Assembly (NCBI GenBank): GCA_049999765.1
Contig: JBNGIQ010009459.1
Span: 163,813 to 227,812, forward strand
DNA: 64,000 nucleotides
Source: Phaeoceros laevis
Taxonomy: Eukaryota > Anthocerotophyta > Anthocerotopsida > Notothyladales
Direction: 5' to 3'
Position 1 is the stretch's first letter. Each line of letters begins with the position of its first letter. Below, in pieces: positions 32,096-44,050 of the stretch. The translations under genes were made by a program, and so were the position numbers. The notes under the pieces are model-generated. The model was not told the origin of the DNA, made no database searches, and saw only the letters and a program-made list of their open reading frames with translations.

Positions 32096-35000
32096 ATGGC
32101 GTCGCCGGCGTCCTCGGGCCTGTCCATCACGGGGGGCAGGTCTTTTCGAAATTTGGTGGGGCAAGGAGGAATCCCCAGCCCCAGGGGGACTGGCAAGTCC
32201 AACGCCTCGTCCCCGGTTAGCGGCCACACTCGGAGGACCTCCAGCGGCAGGTATCTCTCCCTTTCCAGAGATGAGAACGAAAATGCAGGGGAGGTCAACT
32301 CCGATTATCCCTACGTGGTGCAGATCCCGCCCACGCCCGACAATCAGCCCATGTCTGTCAATCCGGCGGCTCCAATCGATCCTAGCATTGCCGTCAAGGC
32401 TGAGCAGCAGTTCGTGTCCAGCACCATCTTCACCGGCGGCTTCAACAGTGTCACCAGGGGCCATGTGATGGAGAAGATGATTGACGGCGAGGCCACTCAC
32501 CCGCAGATGGCTTGTGCTAGGGGATCTTCTTGCGGCGTGCAGGGTTGTGATGCCCCGGCCATGCGGGACGAGAGAGGGGACGATCTTCTGCCCTGCGAAT
32601 GCAACTTCAGAATCTGCAGGGACTGCTATGTGGATGCCCTCAATGCCACAGGCAACTGTCCCGGCTGCAAGGAGCAGTACAAAATTCTGGACGGCAATGA
32701 GAGCAGGGTCGGTGGACCTGGCAGCAGATCCAATGGAGATATGCAGCCCCAGCATAACCGTGCTCATGCTGCTCCCCTGCCCTTGGAGGATGCTAAGCTG
32801 GATAGGCGGCTGTCGTTGATGAAGTCCAACAAGCCACCCCTTCTTATGAGCAACCAGAGCTCCGAGTTTGACCATGCCCGCTGGTTGTATGAGACCAAGG
32901 GGACATACGGCTATGGAAACGCAGTATGGCCGAAGGATGATGATTATGGTGCAGGAATGAATGGGCCACCTCCCAACTTCAACGACAAATCAAGGCGGCC
33001 CCTTTCCCGGCGGACAAGTATTTCAGCTGGCGTCATCAGTCCTTACAGGTACTGTTTTTGCACACTACGTTTCGTGCTGTTTGAGAACCAACTACGTAGA
33101 GATCTGACCTTGTCATTGCTGTATGTCTGACTTTTGTGGTCATGAGAAGAAATTTTGTTCCACTAGGTGCTAATGCATGCCTTCATGGGTTTTGTTTTGT
33201 GGCTGGGAAGTCCAGGCTAAGTTGAGCTAAGCCGAACTGTAATTGCCTGTTGCAGGATGCTGGTTTTCATCCGGCTGGTTGTTCTTGGATTTTTCCTCAC
33301 TTGGCGAGTTCGCAATCCTAACGAGGATGCTATGTGGCTCTGGGGTCTCTCTGTCGTATGTGAGCTTTGGTTCGCATTCTCCTGGATCCTTGATCAGATG
33401 CCCAAGCTGTTTCCAGTCAATCGTTCCACTGACTTGCGGGTATTGAAGGAAAAGTTTGAGTCACCCTCTCCCAACAACCCTAGAGGACGGTCTGATCTGC
33501 CGGGTGTAGATATCTTTGTCTCAACGGCTGACCCTGAGAAGGAACCGCCTCTGGTAACTAGCAATACCATCCTCTCAATTCTGGCAACAGATTACCCTGT
33601 GGAGAAGTTGTCAGTGTACCTCTCCGATGATGGTGGAGCTCTCTTGTCATTCGAAGCTCTTGCTGAAGCTGCGAGCTTTGCTAGAGTTTGGGTGCCCTTC
33701 TGCCGCAAGCATGACATTGAGCCCCGGAATCCAGAAACCTATTTTTTGATGAAAGGTGATCCCACAAAGAACAAGGTGAGGCCTGACTTTGTGAAGGATC
33801 GTCGGCGAGTGAAGAGGGAGTACGACGAGTTTAAGGTTAGGATCAACAGTCTACCTGACTCTATCAGGAGACGTTCAGATGCTTACAACGCTCACGAGGA
33901 GATCAAGGCAAAGAGGACTCAGGTTGAATCAGGGGCTGATCCTTCCGAGCCTCTCAAAGTTTCCAAGGCCACGTGGATGGCGGATGGTACTCATTGGCCA
34001 GGAACTTGGAATAACTCAGGCAAGGAGCATGGCAGAGGAGACCACGCCGGCATCATCCAGGTTTGTGTCCTTAATGTGGTTCCTCAGCGTGCAACTAGTG
34101 AAGTTTCATTGGATATCTGCCAGTTGTTGTGTTCATTGTCTGACCATTTTGTACTGGTCTGATATCCAGGTGATGCTGGCTCCCCCAAGTTGTGAGCCCC
34201 TTATGGGCAACAGTGACGAAGAGAACCTCATAGACTCCACCGATGTGGACACCCGACTTCCGATGCTTGTCTATGTCTCAAGAGAGAAGCGGCCTGGTTA
34301 CGATCACAACAAAAAGGCTGGAGCTATGAATGCCCTTGTGAGAACCAGTGCAGTCATGTCTAATGGCCCGTTCATTCTCAATCTTGATTGTGATCATTAT
34401 ATCTTCTACGCCCTTGCATTGAGAGAGGCCATGTGCTTCATGATGGACAGGGGTGGAGACCGACTTGCCTATGTTCAGTTCCCACAGAGATTTGAAGGGG
34501 TGGATCCGAATGATCGGTATGCTAACCGTAACACAGTTTTCTTTGATGTCAACATGAGGGCTCTGGATGGACTTCAAGGTCCAGTGTATGTGGGCACAGG
34601 GTGCATGTTTCGAAGAACTGCTTTGTATGGGTTTGATCCACCCCGCTCAAAGGAGCATTCCTTGTTTGGAGGCTGTTGTGGTCGACGTGGCAAGAAGTCA
34701 CAGAGCAAGACTGCAAAGAGAGAGTCAGAAATCGCTTCGATGAACGGGCTGAGCAGCGATGAAGAGGATATTGAAGTGCAGCTGCTTCCCAAAAGGTTTG
34801 GCTCCTCAGTTGCCATGGCAAAATCTATTCCTGTTGCACAGTTCCAGGGCTTGCCTCTAGCAGATCAGGGTGTGAGCAACGGCCGACCAGCTGGAGCTTT
34901 AACTGCACCCAGGGAACCTCTGGATGCCGGGACTTTAGCAGAAGCAATCAGTGTCATCTCATGTTTCTACGAGGACAAGACTGAATGGGGTCAACGCGTG

Positions 35001-35927
35001 GGATGGATTTACGGATCCGTCACAGAGGATGTTGTCACAGGTTTCCGCATGCACAACCGTGGGTGGAAGTCTGTCTACTGTGTGACCAAGAGGGATGCTT
35101 TCCGTGGAACAGCTCCCATCAATCTGACAGATCGTTTGCACCAGGTCCTGAGGTGGGCAACAGGGTCTGTGGAGATCTTTTTCTCCCGTAACAACGCACT
35201 GTTTGCAAGCAGCCGAATGAAGTTTCTCCAGCGGATTGCATATCTGAACGTGGGAGTTTATCCGTTCACTTCCATCTTCCTATTGGTCTACACCTTTCTG
35301 CCTGCATTGTCCCTCTTCTCAGGTCAATTTATTGTGAAGTCCTTGGATATCATTTTCCTCGTGTATCTGCTCATCATCACAGTGACCCTGTTCCTGCTGG
35401 CAATCCTGGAAGTGAAGTGGTCAGGAATCACTTTGGAGGAGTGGTGGCGAAATGAGCAGTTCTGGGTCATCGGAGGCACCAGTGCCCATCTGGCTGCCGT
35501 GTTTCAGGGTCTGCTCAAGGTCCTGGCAGGTGTGGACATCTCATTCACATTGACCTCGAAGTCCGGGGGAGATGATATCGACGACGAGTTCGCAGACCTT
35601 TACATAGTGAAGTGGTCTGCCCTGATGATCCCGCCCATAACTATCATGCTGACCAACCTCATAGCCATCGCTGTGGGTGTGTCAAGGACTATCTACCAGA
35701 CAACACCGGAGTGGAGCAAGCTGTTGGGAGGCGCTTTCTTCAGCCTGTGGGTCCTGTTTCATCTGTACCCCTTCGCAAAGGGTCTCATGGGCAGGCGTGG
35801 ACGCACACCAACCATCGTGTTCGTGTGGTCCGGACTTCTGGCCATCATAATCTCGCTTCTGTGGGTATCTATAAGCAACCCGGATGGAGGTGCAGGTATC
35901 GGTGGAGGAAGCTTCCAGTTCCCTTAG
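32096..35927 (+). CDS. CSLD: Cellulose synthase-like D glycosyltransferase, 1171 aa
   Basis: Three exons: 32096-33048, 33256-34060 and 34170-35927 (3516 nt, open). The start [10 protein letters not shown] and the RTSSGRY / [12 protein letters not shown] segments are CSLD marks. A RING-like zinc region ([11 protein letters not shown]...[12 protein letters not shown]...CPGCKEQY) lies at about 145-200. Eight transmembrane helices flank and follow the GT2 core. Catalytic residues are present: DDGG (about 442), DCDHY, TEDVVTG and QVLRW. CSLD proteins make beta-1,4-glucan during tip growth and cytokinesis, at the plasma membrane or cell plate. Between DCDHY and CFMMDRGGD the sequence is [11 protein letters not shown], slightly unlike the usual YNSxAxREGM. 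Confidence 0.97.
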
Positions 35928-36737
35928 TCACCTATATTACTACTCTCTCTCCCTTTTTTGCTCATTCAGCTCACGAAGGAGTGACTGATGGGCGTTTCTC
36001 AGCTGATAACGGGGTATGTAGGAGTTTCTAGGGTGCAAACTAGGAACTGGAAGAGTTTTAGCTCCGCAGAAATGTACAGTAGCCAACATTCTTTGATTCT
36101 TTTGCAGTTGCAGTGCGGTTGACAGGTAGATGGCTGTGAAAGCAATACTTGTTGCTAAGTTTTGGTGTCAATCGAATTGGTAAGACATGTGTGCGGTCTC
36201 GCTGTAATCAGGGTCCATGTGAGCGAATCTGCCGCTGGGTGCGATGCTGTCTGGCATCAGAAGAGAGCCTATCAACTTTCTCAAATGTTGGTTGGGTGTA
36301 AATATTAACGGTACTCAATATCAACTTCAATTTGATACGTCGTCTCCCTTGCTCTGGACTTTCGGAACTAGACATTGCTGTGGTTCAACAGACTGTGCAG
36401 TGCGCACCTAGCTTCCTGCGTTCTCATATGTGTCAGCTTTTTGCGTCCTCGCGGACCTTCCGCCTTTTATGTCCAGCCCCACTATTTAGGCGGCATCATC
36501 CCGTTACCTAAGATGGGGCACGTGGTTTACCTTGTTACCCTTTATCTCAGAATAGCTGCATTAGTGCGTGCAGCATCCCGGATGCCCTTCGTTAGCCTGC
36601 ACCAAAAACTATCCATCTATCAGATTCTAGGGATTCATTCTTTGTGTAAAAGAACCCACATTCCTTGTATGAATCAAATTGAGCAAATGTTTGAGGTATC
36701 AAAATGAAAACCGTCGGTTTCAGATGTGCCACACACA
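35928..36737. other. CSLD 3' UTR and spacer
   Basis: It begins with a CT-rich stretch after the CSLD stop. No other gene is supported. Confidence 0.5.
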
Positions 36738-36808
36738 TGCACCGGCCGGGAATCGAACCCGGGTCTGTACCGTGGCAGGGTACTATTCTACCACTAGACC
36801 ACCGGTGC
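36738..36808 (-). tRNA. trnG-GCC: tRNA-Gly (anticodon GCC)
   Basis: The minus strand gives a 71-nt cloverleaf: acceptor GCACCGG/CCGGTGC plus A73, D arm GTCTAGTGGTAGAAT, anticodon arm GTACC-CTGCCAC-GGTAC, and T arm CCGGG-TTCGATT-CCCGG. All stems pair. It is a nuclear gene without intron or encoded CCA, and A and B boxes are standard. It decodes GGC and GGU. Confidence 0.97.
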
Positions 36809-38503
36809 TTCACGCATAGTTGAGTCGTTCTGTTATATTTGTCTCCTTAAAATGAATATGAATTGTGGCACCTATCAATGCACGAAGTTGCTATAGTGGA
36901 AGAAGATACCATGAAGTTTTACAAAGCGCATTGGGAGCCCACTACCTTGTGGGTGGAAAACTACACTAGGTTGAGGATCACTCGTGATAGTGTGGATTGC
37001 ATTGATAACCTTTCCAAGGATGGCGCTGTGCTTCCGTCAAGGTGAGCGAACAAGTCATGTGGGGGGGACAATACAATGCAGGGCAAGGGCGTCATGAACC
37101 AATGAACCAACCACGTGAGCGCAAGCCATTTCGTCACCGAGATCTGCTACTTGAAAGCGAAAGCACGCTGATCCCACATATGTACAAGTTTACATCACAT
37201 CAGACATCACATCTGCAGCGGCACAGCAGCTTCATCAAGTTGTGAGGGCGGGTGGCCGGAGAAGGAGGCTGTCCTGACAAACTGACACACAGCAGACATT
37301 TAACGACTCCCCAGCTTCCAAAAAACCGACCCGGTTCGGGCTTTCCTCCTTCGTCTCTGCTCTGCAGAGTCTGCACCCAAAATGATATCTTCTAGGGCGT
37401 ACATGCAGCAAGAATGGTGAGGATCAGTCAGCTCACAGTCACTGGTGGGTACAGGAAAAGGACAAGCGCCCGTGCGGGCACCAGGTTGTGTAGAAGAAAG
37501 GGTAAAAATCTAAAAAAAGCAGCCACCTGCATCAGATTCCTCCTCGTTTATTTTATTGATTGTTCATGCCACAGAGCAAGGAAGGTGGCGGTTGCGTCTG
37601 CCAAACCACCTACTTGTACCGTACAGTAGCGGGGCAGTTTCTATCTGCGTAGACTGTCTGGAGGGGAGGAAGCGAGTCGGTGGACTCGTCTCCCCTGCGT
37701 GGTCCATTGGAGCACGCACGAAGGCCAGTTGCTCGCGCCGGAAAAAGGAGGGGGGCGTTTTCCCGATTTAAAAACGAGCACACGAACGGGCTCACGTCCT
37801 AAAACTGGCTGGATATAGCCAACTCACTTCCCGGGCCCAGCCCCCGGAAGGAGGCAGCGACCATGGCCTGGTGCTGGTCCCCCCTTGCGCTTCCCCTGGC
37901 CATGGCCTCCGAACGTGGGCCGCCTCCTTCTCCTCGCTCACGCCCCGTCCCGCCTCATTCGCGCGACGTGATTCCAACTCCTGGCTCGACCAGCTCTGGC
38001 CCTTCCTGCTCCTGCTCCGGCGACTCCTCTCGCAGGAGAGAGACGTCTCTCCCGAGCTTTCTTGCCTGCTTGCTTGCTCCTTCCGGGTACCAGTCCTTGC
38101 TTGCAACACCAGGGCGGCCATGTCCGACGGATTTTCCGCCTACGCCGCCTGCTGGCTCTGCTTCTGGAGAGTGGCCGGGGAGGAGGATGCCACCGGCTGA
38201 CACCGCAAGCTCTGTCTGCAACGGGAGGGAGCAATTGGCGACGTTCTGGCTAGCTGCTATCTAGGTATGCACAATTGCGCATTTCTGCTCTAGAGGTGAT
38301 CGGTTGTTGAGGTCCTAGGGCAACTTCACTCACCGGGGCCGGGGGATGACGATGTTGTGGTTGCTCTTTGTTGCAGGGAGTTGTGAGAAGTGGCTCGGAA
38401 AGTTTTGACAGCAGCAATTTGCAGCTGCCGATGAACTGGAGGAGAGAAAGATCATGCAATTTGGAGCAAGGTGTGGAAGGCAGGAAAGCATGATTCGAGG
38501 GGG
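36809..38503. other. Upstream region of the NILR1-like gene
   Basis: No separate gene is supported. Bases 37.8-38.25 kb are GC-rich with overlapping open frames, possibly leader or a first exon of the receptor kinase. A possible splice donor (TAG/GTATGC) lies at 38264. The gap that follows hides the answer. Confidence 0.4.
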
Positions 38504-38903
38504 NNNNNNNNNNNNNNNNNNNNNNNNNNNNNNNNNNNNNNNNNNNNNNNNNNNNNNNNNNNNNNNNNNNNNNNNNNNNNNNNNNNNNNNNNNNNNNNNN
38601 NNNNNNNNNNNNNNNNNNNNNNNNNNNNNNNNNNNNNNNNNNNNNNNNNNNNNNNNNNNNNNNNNNNNNNNNNNNNNNNNNNNNNNNNNNNNNNNNNNNN
38701 NNNNNNNNNNNNNNNNNNNNNNNNNNNNNNNNNNNNNNNNNNNNNNNNNNNNNNNNNNNNNNNNNNNNNNNNNNNNNNNNNNNNNNNNNNNNNNNNNNNN
38801 NNNNNNNNNNNNNNNNNNNNNNNNNNNNNNNNNNNNNNNNNNNNNNNNNNNNNNNNNNNNNNNNNNNNNNNNNNNNNNNNNNNNNNNNNNNNNNNNNNNN
38901 NNN
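38504..38903. other. Assembly gap (400 N)
   Basis: Exactly 400 unknown bases. The gap removes the signal peptide, N-terminal cap and first LRRs of the receptor kinase gene. Reading frames that cross it are artefacts. Confidence 0.99.
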
Positions 38904-41638
38904 CGTCCAGAGCATCCTTGGCTCACAGAGAGGTTTTCGCTTCGGAGGAGGAGATTCCGGCGTCGCTGGGGGAGCTGGTGAATCTGCAGTCGCTGGATCT
39001 GGGGGCTAATATGTTGACAGGGCCTCTTCCACCGGAGCTGTTCGCCAATTGCGCCTCCTTGCGGACGCTGGTTCTGTCTTTCAACTTCCTTGCGGGGCCC
39101 GTCCCTCTGGAGCTGGGCAACTGCTTCAACCTGCTGCTGCTCAATCTGCAAGGGAATGCGCTCAACGGCACCCTCCCGCAGGCTTTCTCCAACATGACCA
39201 GCCTGGCGCAGCTGGCGCTAGGGCAGAACCTGTTTTGGGGGGAGGTGACGGACCAGTTCCGGAACTGCAACAGCCTCACTTTCCTGGAGCTGCACAACAA
39301 CTTCTTCACAGGGCCGCACCCTGCGCCCTATCTGTCTCATCTGTCCAAGCTGGAGGCGCTGGCGTTGAATGTGAACCCGTTTGATGCGGCGCCCATTCCG
39401 GTGGAGGTGGCGCTTCTCAAGAGCCTGATCTACCTCGACTTGAGCCACAACCAGTTCGAAGGGCCCATTCCGTGGCAGCTGTCCAATCTGACCAACCTGG
39501 ATCACCTCGTCTTGGCGGGGAACAATCTCACCGGCAACATTCCCCCGGAGCTGAGCGAAATCTCGGGGCTCATGATCTTGGATTTGTCTTACAACCAGCT
39601 AACTGGTCCCATTCCGGGGTCGATCGGGAAGCTGCAGGAGCTGCTGTGGCTGGGTCTGACGGTGAACAGCTTGACAGGCCCGCTCCCGCCCGAGCTTGGG
39701 GACTGCAAGAGCTTGCTGTGGTTCAGCGCCTTCCACAACATGATCAATGGCAGCATTCCCGACACCCTTTACAAGATGGGAAGTCAAGCTCTGGAGCGGT
39801 TTCAGAAGAACCGGCTTACTACCCACTTTTTCCCTGCCTATGTGGGAGAGTGTTCCTTGATTGCACGGTGGGTGCCGGGGGAGCTGACGGAGTTCATTCT
39901 GGAGATTCTCCAGCACGACAAGTGCAAATCCTACTGGAACATTATCCTCACCGGCTACGCTGTTGTGAACCCTTGTCCCCAGATCGTGCCCACGCAAGGG
40001 TACCTGGAACTGGCTTACAATCAGTTGTCGGGCCCCATCCCGGACAACCTTGGGAACGCCACCAACCTGGGCTTCATGTTTCTGCAGAGCAACCTTCTAG
40101 AGGGCAGCATTCCCGATACCTTTGCAGATCTTCCGCTCTCCAAGGTCAACATGTCCCACAACCTGCTCAGTGGCCAGTTGCCTGCGTCGCTGGGGAGCCT
40201 GGAGTGCCTGATCATGCTGGACGTCGCCTTCAACAACCTCAGCGGCCCCATTCCCCCGTCGCTGGGGGGGCTCAGCTTGCTCACCCAGTTCAACGTCTCC
40301 TACAACGTGCATCTCACAGGCCCCATTCCCACCGGCCCCCAATTCTTCACTTTCGGGGTGGATCCCTACTGGGCTGACTGTGGCTTGACCTTGGGTCCTA
40401 TCCAGGGCCTGAGGGACAAGAATTCCAGCTCCGTTTCCCTCCCGCTGTGTGACGCCTACCTGGTGCCTCACCCTCCGCCGGAAGATCCGTCGGGAGTAAG
40501 GCCAAGTGTGAGGATCTCGCCTCTGGCCATAGTTGGGATCAGCTTGGCAGGGACCTTCGGCATGCTGTTGCTGGGAGGTTGTGTGATCTGGGCGCTGATG
40601 AGCAGACATAGATCACTGCCGACCCCGCTGTCGGAGGTCAGCTTCGCCAAGCCGGAGAGGGACAGCCAGCTCTTCGCTTCCAGGCTCAAGACCCATGTCT
40701 CCATCTTCAAGATGTCCCTCCCGGTGCTCACCTACGAGGACCTGATGGTCGCCACCAACAGCTTCGACGACGCCAATGTCCTGGGCAGCGGTGGCTTCGG
40801 CACTGTCTACAAGGCCGTGCTTGCAGATGGCGCGGTCGTGGCCATCAAGAAGCTGACGCAGGACGGGCCACAGGGAATCCGGGAGTTCAAAGCGGAGATG
40901 GAGACGCTGGGCACGCTCAAACATGAGAATCTGGTCCCGTTGCTGGGGTACTGCTGCTTCGGCAGGGAGAGGATCCTTGTGTACAAGTGCATGAAGAACG
41001 GCAGCCTGGAGGAATGGTTGCACGAGAAGGAAGACGGGCCTGACCATCTGGACTGGCCAAAACGGCTCAAGATCGCCATCGGCGCAGCCAGAGGCCTCGA
41101 CTTCCTGCACAACTCCTGCTCCCCGCTCATCATCCACCGGGACATGAAGGCCAGCAACATCTTGCTGGACGAATTCTTCAAAGCCCATGTCACGGACTTC
41201 GGGCTCGCCAGGCTCATGGACGTGGACGACACCCACGTGAGCACCACGGTGGCCGGGACCCTCGGCTACGTGGCCCCCGAGTACAGCCAGACCTGGAGAG
41301 CCACAGTCAAGGGCGATGTCTACAGCTTCGGGGTGGTGCTCCTGGAGTTGGCCACCGGCAAGAGGCCTGTAGGTGTGTTTTCGAGGGACAACCGGGTAGG
41401 CAATTTAGTGGAGTGGGTGAGGCTGCTCATCAAGCAGGGGCGGCACTGCGAGGCTTTCGCTCCCATCGTCACCGGAACAGGGCCTTGCAAGGAGGATCTG
41501 CAGAAGTTTCTGCAGCTGGCCGTCTCTTGCTGTGAAGAGGCTAGTTCCAAGAGACCCAACATGTCAGAAATCGTGCAGCGGCTGGAGGCAATGCAGGGTG
41601 GTCCAGACCATCTGTTGCATGACATCCTTGAGGAATGA
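38904..41638 (+). CDS. LRR receptor-like kinase of the NILR1 type (LRR-X), 5' end missing
   Basis: After the gap one open frame runs to 41638. It holds about 15 extracellular LRRs of the GxIPxxLxxLxxLxxLxLxxN kind and an island (GECSLIARWVPGE...CKSYWNIILTGYAVVNPC, near 39850-39980). Two more LRR blocks, one membrane helix (LAIVGISLAGTFGMLLLGGCVIW) and a kinase domain follow. Kinase residues are complete: GSGGFGTVYK, VAIKK, HRDMKASN, DFGLAR and GTLGYVAPEYSQTW. The Cys-Trp island and the GYVAPEY(G/S)QTW loop match Arabidopsis At1g74360 (NILR1), a plasma-membrane immune receptor that senses nematode ascaroside. Ligand here is unknown. HRD Arg suggests an active RD kinase. The true start is in or before the gap. 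Confidence 0.9.
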
Positions 41639-42284
41639 AGAGAATGAGATGGTTCTTTTCTTCCTCGGCATGCAAAGTCCGCGCAATAAGACAGAAGAGC
41701 TAGAAGTTCTTCTCGTCTCTCTCAGCAGGGCAAGGGCAGTACTGGTTTTTGTGCTTTCTAGGTTGCCTGCCTTTGTAAATACTGCCCTAGGCATGGAGTT
41801 GCGTCGTTATGCTGCTTAACAGTGTTGAAGGATGGGAAGCAACCCATCAATCATCTGTATGTACCTAGATCAGGATGCAAGGATGTGCAGCCTCGACAAT
41901 TCTTTCTGCCTTTCAGTCAGGTTGTCATTGTTGAAATCATGTGGTCCGTTGTCAACAATGAAAACCTCGAAGGCTCTTTTTTTTGTTTGCTTATTAATAT
42001 TTTTGAACAAAAATTCAAGCACCGTTTTGGTACCTTCCTATCACGATAAAACATTTGATGGCGCTTGCTGAGCAATGAGCATGGATTTCTCCAGCATTAC
42101 AAGTTACAACAAGGGCAAGACATCTCCCGTACATGATTACATCTCCTGCAGGTGAAATAGCTAAAAGTACAATTATCCCGCCGCGCCTCAGCGCCTGGTC
42201 AGGCAGCATCAAGTGCTACCTGCTACCTAGTTTTAGCACACCCACAACACACAATTTCCCCGATCCAAAAAGTATAAACCTCAC
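41639..42284. other. Spacer between converging receptor kinase and Hv1 genes
   Basis: It contains the two 3' UTRs. A T-rich tract (CTCTTTTTTTTGTTTGC) lies near 41975. No coding potential. Confidence 0.5.
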
Positions 42285-43067
42285 TCACGAGTAAGAATAA
42301 GAATCCTGAGGAGACACGTCGTTCAGCTTTGCCTCCAGCTCTGCAATCCGCTGCTCCCGCCAGTGAAGAAGCTCCAGATCCTTCTTGTGCGAAGCTTCCA
42401 CCAACCGCACCCTCTCCTCCACCTTTTGCAATTCGTTGTCCCAAGCCTCATCCGTGACCTCGAAAATCCCATGGGCAACTCTCACGATCCGCCACAGGGT
42501 CAGAATGACTAGCAACCCTGCTGTGTCTGCCTCCAGAAAGATTTCCAAATACAGGGCCGTGACAACAACCACCGCATCCAGAATATAACCTGCGTGTGTG
42601 AAGAAGGACTTCCCAAAGGCCACAAGCAGGCCAACCACATTGAGCAACAAGACGCCCAGGATGCTGATCCCCACATATCCCAGCCACTCCCACGGAGGCT
42701 CCGTCCTCTCGAAAAACGAGGGGCTGTAGCAGGTCTCCACCCTCTCGATGCACTCGTTGAGGTCGGCATGGTTGGTGTGGATCTCCTTCAAGATGTCAAT
42801 GGCTGTCGCCAAGAGGTCCACAAGCAGCAGCACCACAATGATCACATGAGTTGGGGTGGACTCCAGGAACTCCCCTAGAGCAACCCTCCATTCCGCGCGG
42901 CCTTCCTCCCCGGCAGCAGCCTTCTCCACCCACGCTGCGTGCTTCCCTTGCGCCTTGACCCTCCACACGTCCGTGACGTGCGCCAAGGACGCCTTCAAAT
43001 TCTCCCAATCCACATCTCCGTGCTCCGTCCCACCCTCCTGCCCCGCCAACAACCCTTCTTCGGCCAT
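42285..43067 (-). CDS. HVCN1: Voltage-gated proton channel Hv1, 260 aa
   Basis: An intronless gene for a lone voltage-sensor domain. There are four membrane helices: S1 73-93 (Asp84, the proton-selectivity aspartate), S2 128-150, S3 158-178 (Asp164) and S4 184-203 with LWRIVRVAHG. A C-terminal coiled coil (about 205-248, ELQKVEERVRLVE...WREQRIAELEAKL) should make a dimer. There is no pore module, as in animal Hv1. The channel lets protons leave the cytosol on depolarisation; plant members exist from mosses to Arabidopsis. Compared with human Hv1 S4 (RLWRVAR), the first gating arginine is Thr190, leaving Arg193 and Arg196. The first 70 residues are acidic and soluble. Confidence 0.92.
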   Translation of the reverse strand: MAEEGLLAGQEGGTEHGDVDWENLKASLAHVTDVWRVKAQGKHAAWVEKAAAGEEGRAEWRVALGEFLESTPTHVIIVVLLLVDLLATAIDILKEIHTNHADLNECIERVETCYSPSFFERTEPPWEWLGYVGISILGVLLLNVVGLLVAFGKSFFTHAGYILDAVVVVTALYLEIFLEADTAGLLVILTLWRIVRVAHGIFEVTDEAWDNELQKVEERVRLVEASHKKDLELLHWREQRIAELEAKLNDVSPQDSYSYS

Positions 43068-44050
43068 TGTCTGCTTGCTCTGGATCCGAACTGTCTGCCT
43101 GCCTGCCTGCCTGGAATGTCAGCTCTGGTCTGCTGCCGTAGGCCTGACCGATCTTTAAAGCTGTGAGAGGAGATCCAACTGCAATCCTCTCACGTCACAA
43201 CCCCTGCTCATGCCGCAGAAGATATGTGGCCATCCTTGCTTCCCGCTGAAGTGGCGTGAAAGCCTTCTCTCTGCCGACTGTGGTGGCACCGAGGTTGTGA
43301 CCGCCATAACCAGCTGCTGCTTGCCTCAGTTGGCACCTCCCCTTTCTCCAGTCTCCTCCCTTCCTCCCGGACCTCCGGAGCATCCTGCACGAACCTCAAT
43401 CTCTTACGTGGCCTTCCTGGCATTCTCTCTCCAAAAGTGTCCATGACGTCTACTTAAAGTAATCAATGTAACGGGCATGATGGTGAGGATGGAGCAGTAC
43501 TTGGGCATGCCCCTCTTGCAGCCCCTGCACATGCATCCAGCCACTGCTGGGATCAGCACTAATTCCTTGCCAGTGTACAAAGTGTACACATTGGTCGTGA
43601 TCAAGAACCAAGGGATGGTCTACAGAAGGCAAGCCCTCAGAACCAGAGGGCTCCCGTGACTGTTCTTGCACCTCGTACTGCTACTCATCGGTCATGAGGG
43701 CTGACACAGTGCAGCTTGGTTGTTGCCGAGACACAAAACCATCAGTTGAGACCACATTGAACATGGATCGGTACCTTTTCTCCCCTCTGATTCTTTTCCA
43801 CTCTCTCAGCTACGGCTTGTTCCTACAAAGTGAGTCTGTCTTGTCATTTGCTGCAACTTCCTCACAGGTCTGGAGCTCTCCTCTGCGTTTCCAAACACCT
43901 TGGGAAGACTTGTGCCAATCGATTGTTCTTAAGGTTCTGGTTTCTTTTGTGCATCCAGTTTATCAATATGAGCATTGCCTCAACTCAGCTTTGTTGTTCT
44001 CCAAGCATGCAGGTCACCGAAGAACGATACCAAGCCAAACTCTAGCCAAC
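43068..44050. other. Upstream region of Hv1 (-) and GASA (+)
   Basis: The genes diverge with 983 bp between starts. A TGCC microsatellite lies near 43090-43110. A pyrimidine-rich GASA leader may contain an intron. No other gene is supported. Confidence 0.45.

Noticed and set aside
32039-32875. A 278-codon minus-strand ORF opposite CSLD exon 1
   Set aside because: It is a shadow of the conserved CSLD N-terminal coding sequence.
38250-39151. Open frames crossing the 400-N gap on both strands
   Set aside because: Unknown bases cannot contain stops, so these frames are artefacts; only the plus frame after the gap has LRR and kinase content.
39472-40377. A 301-codon plus-strand frame within the receptor kinase
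   Set aside because: It is an out-of-frame shadow of the LRR region with no recognisable domain.
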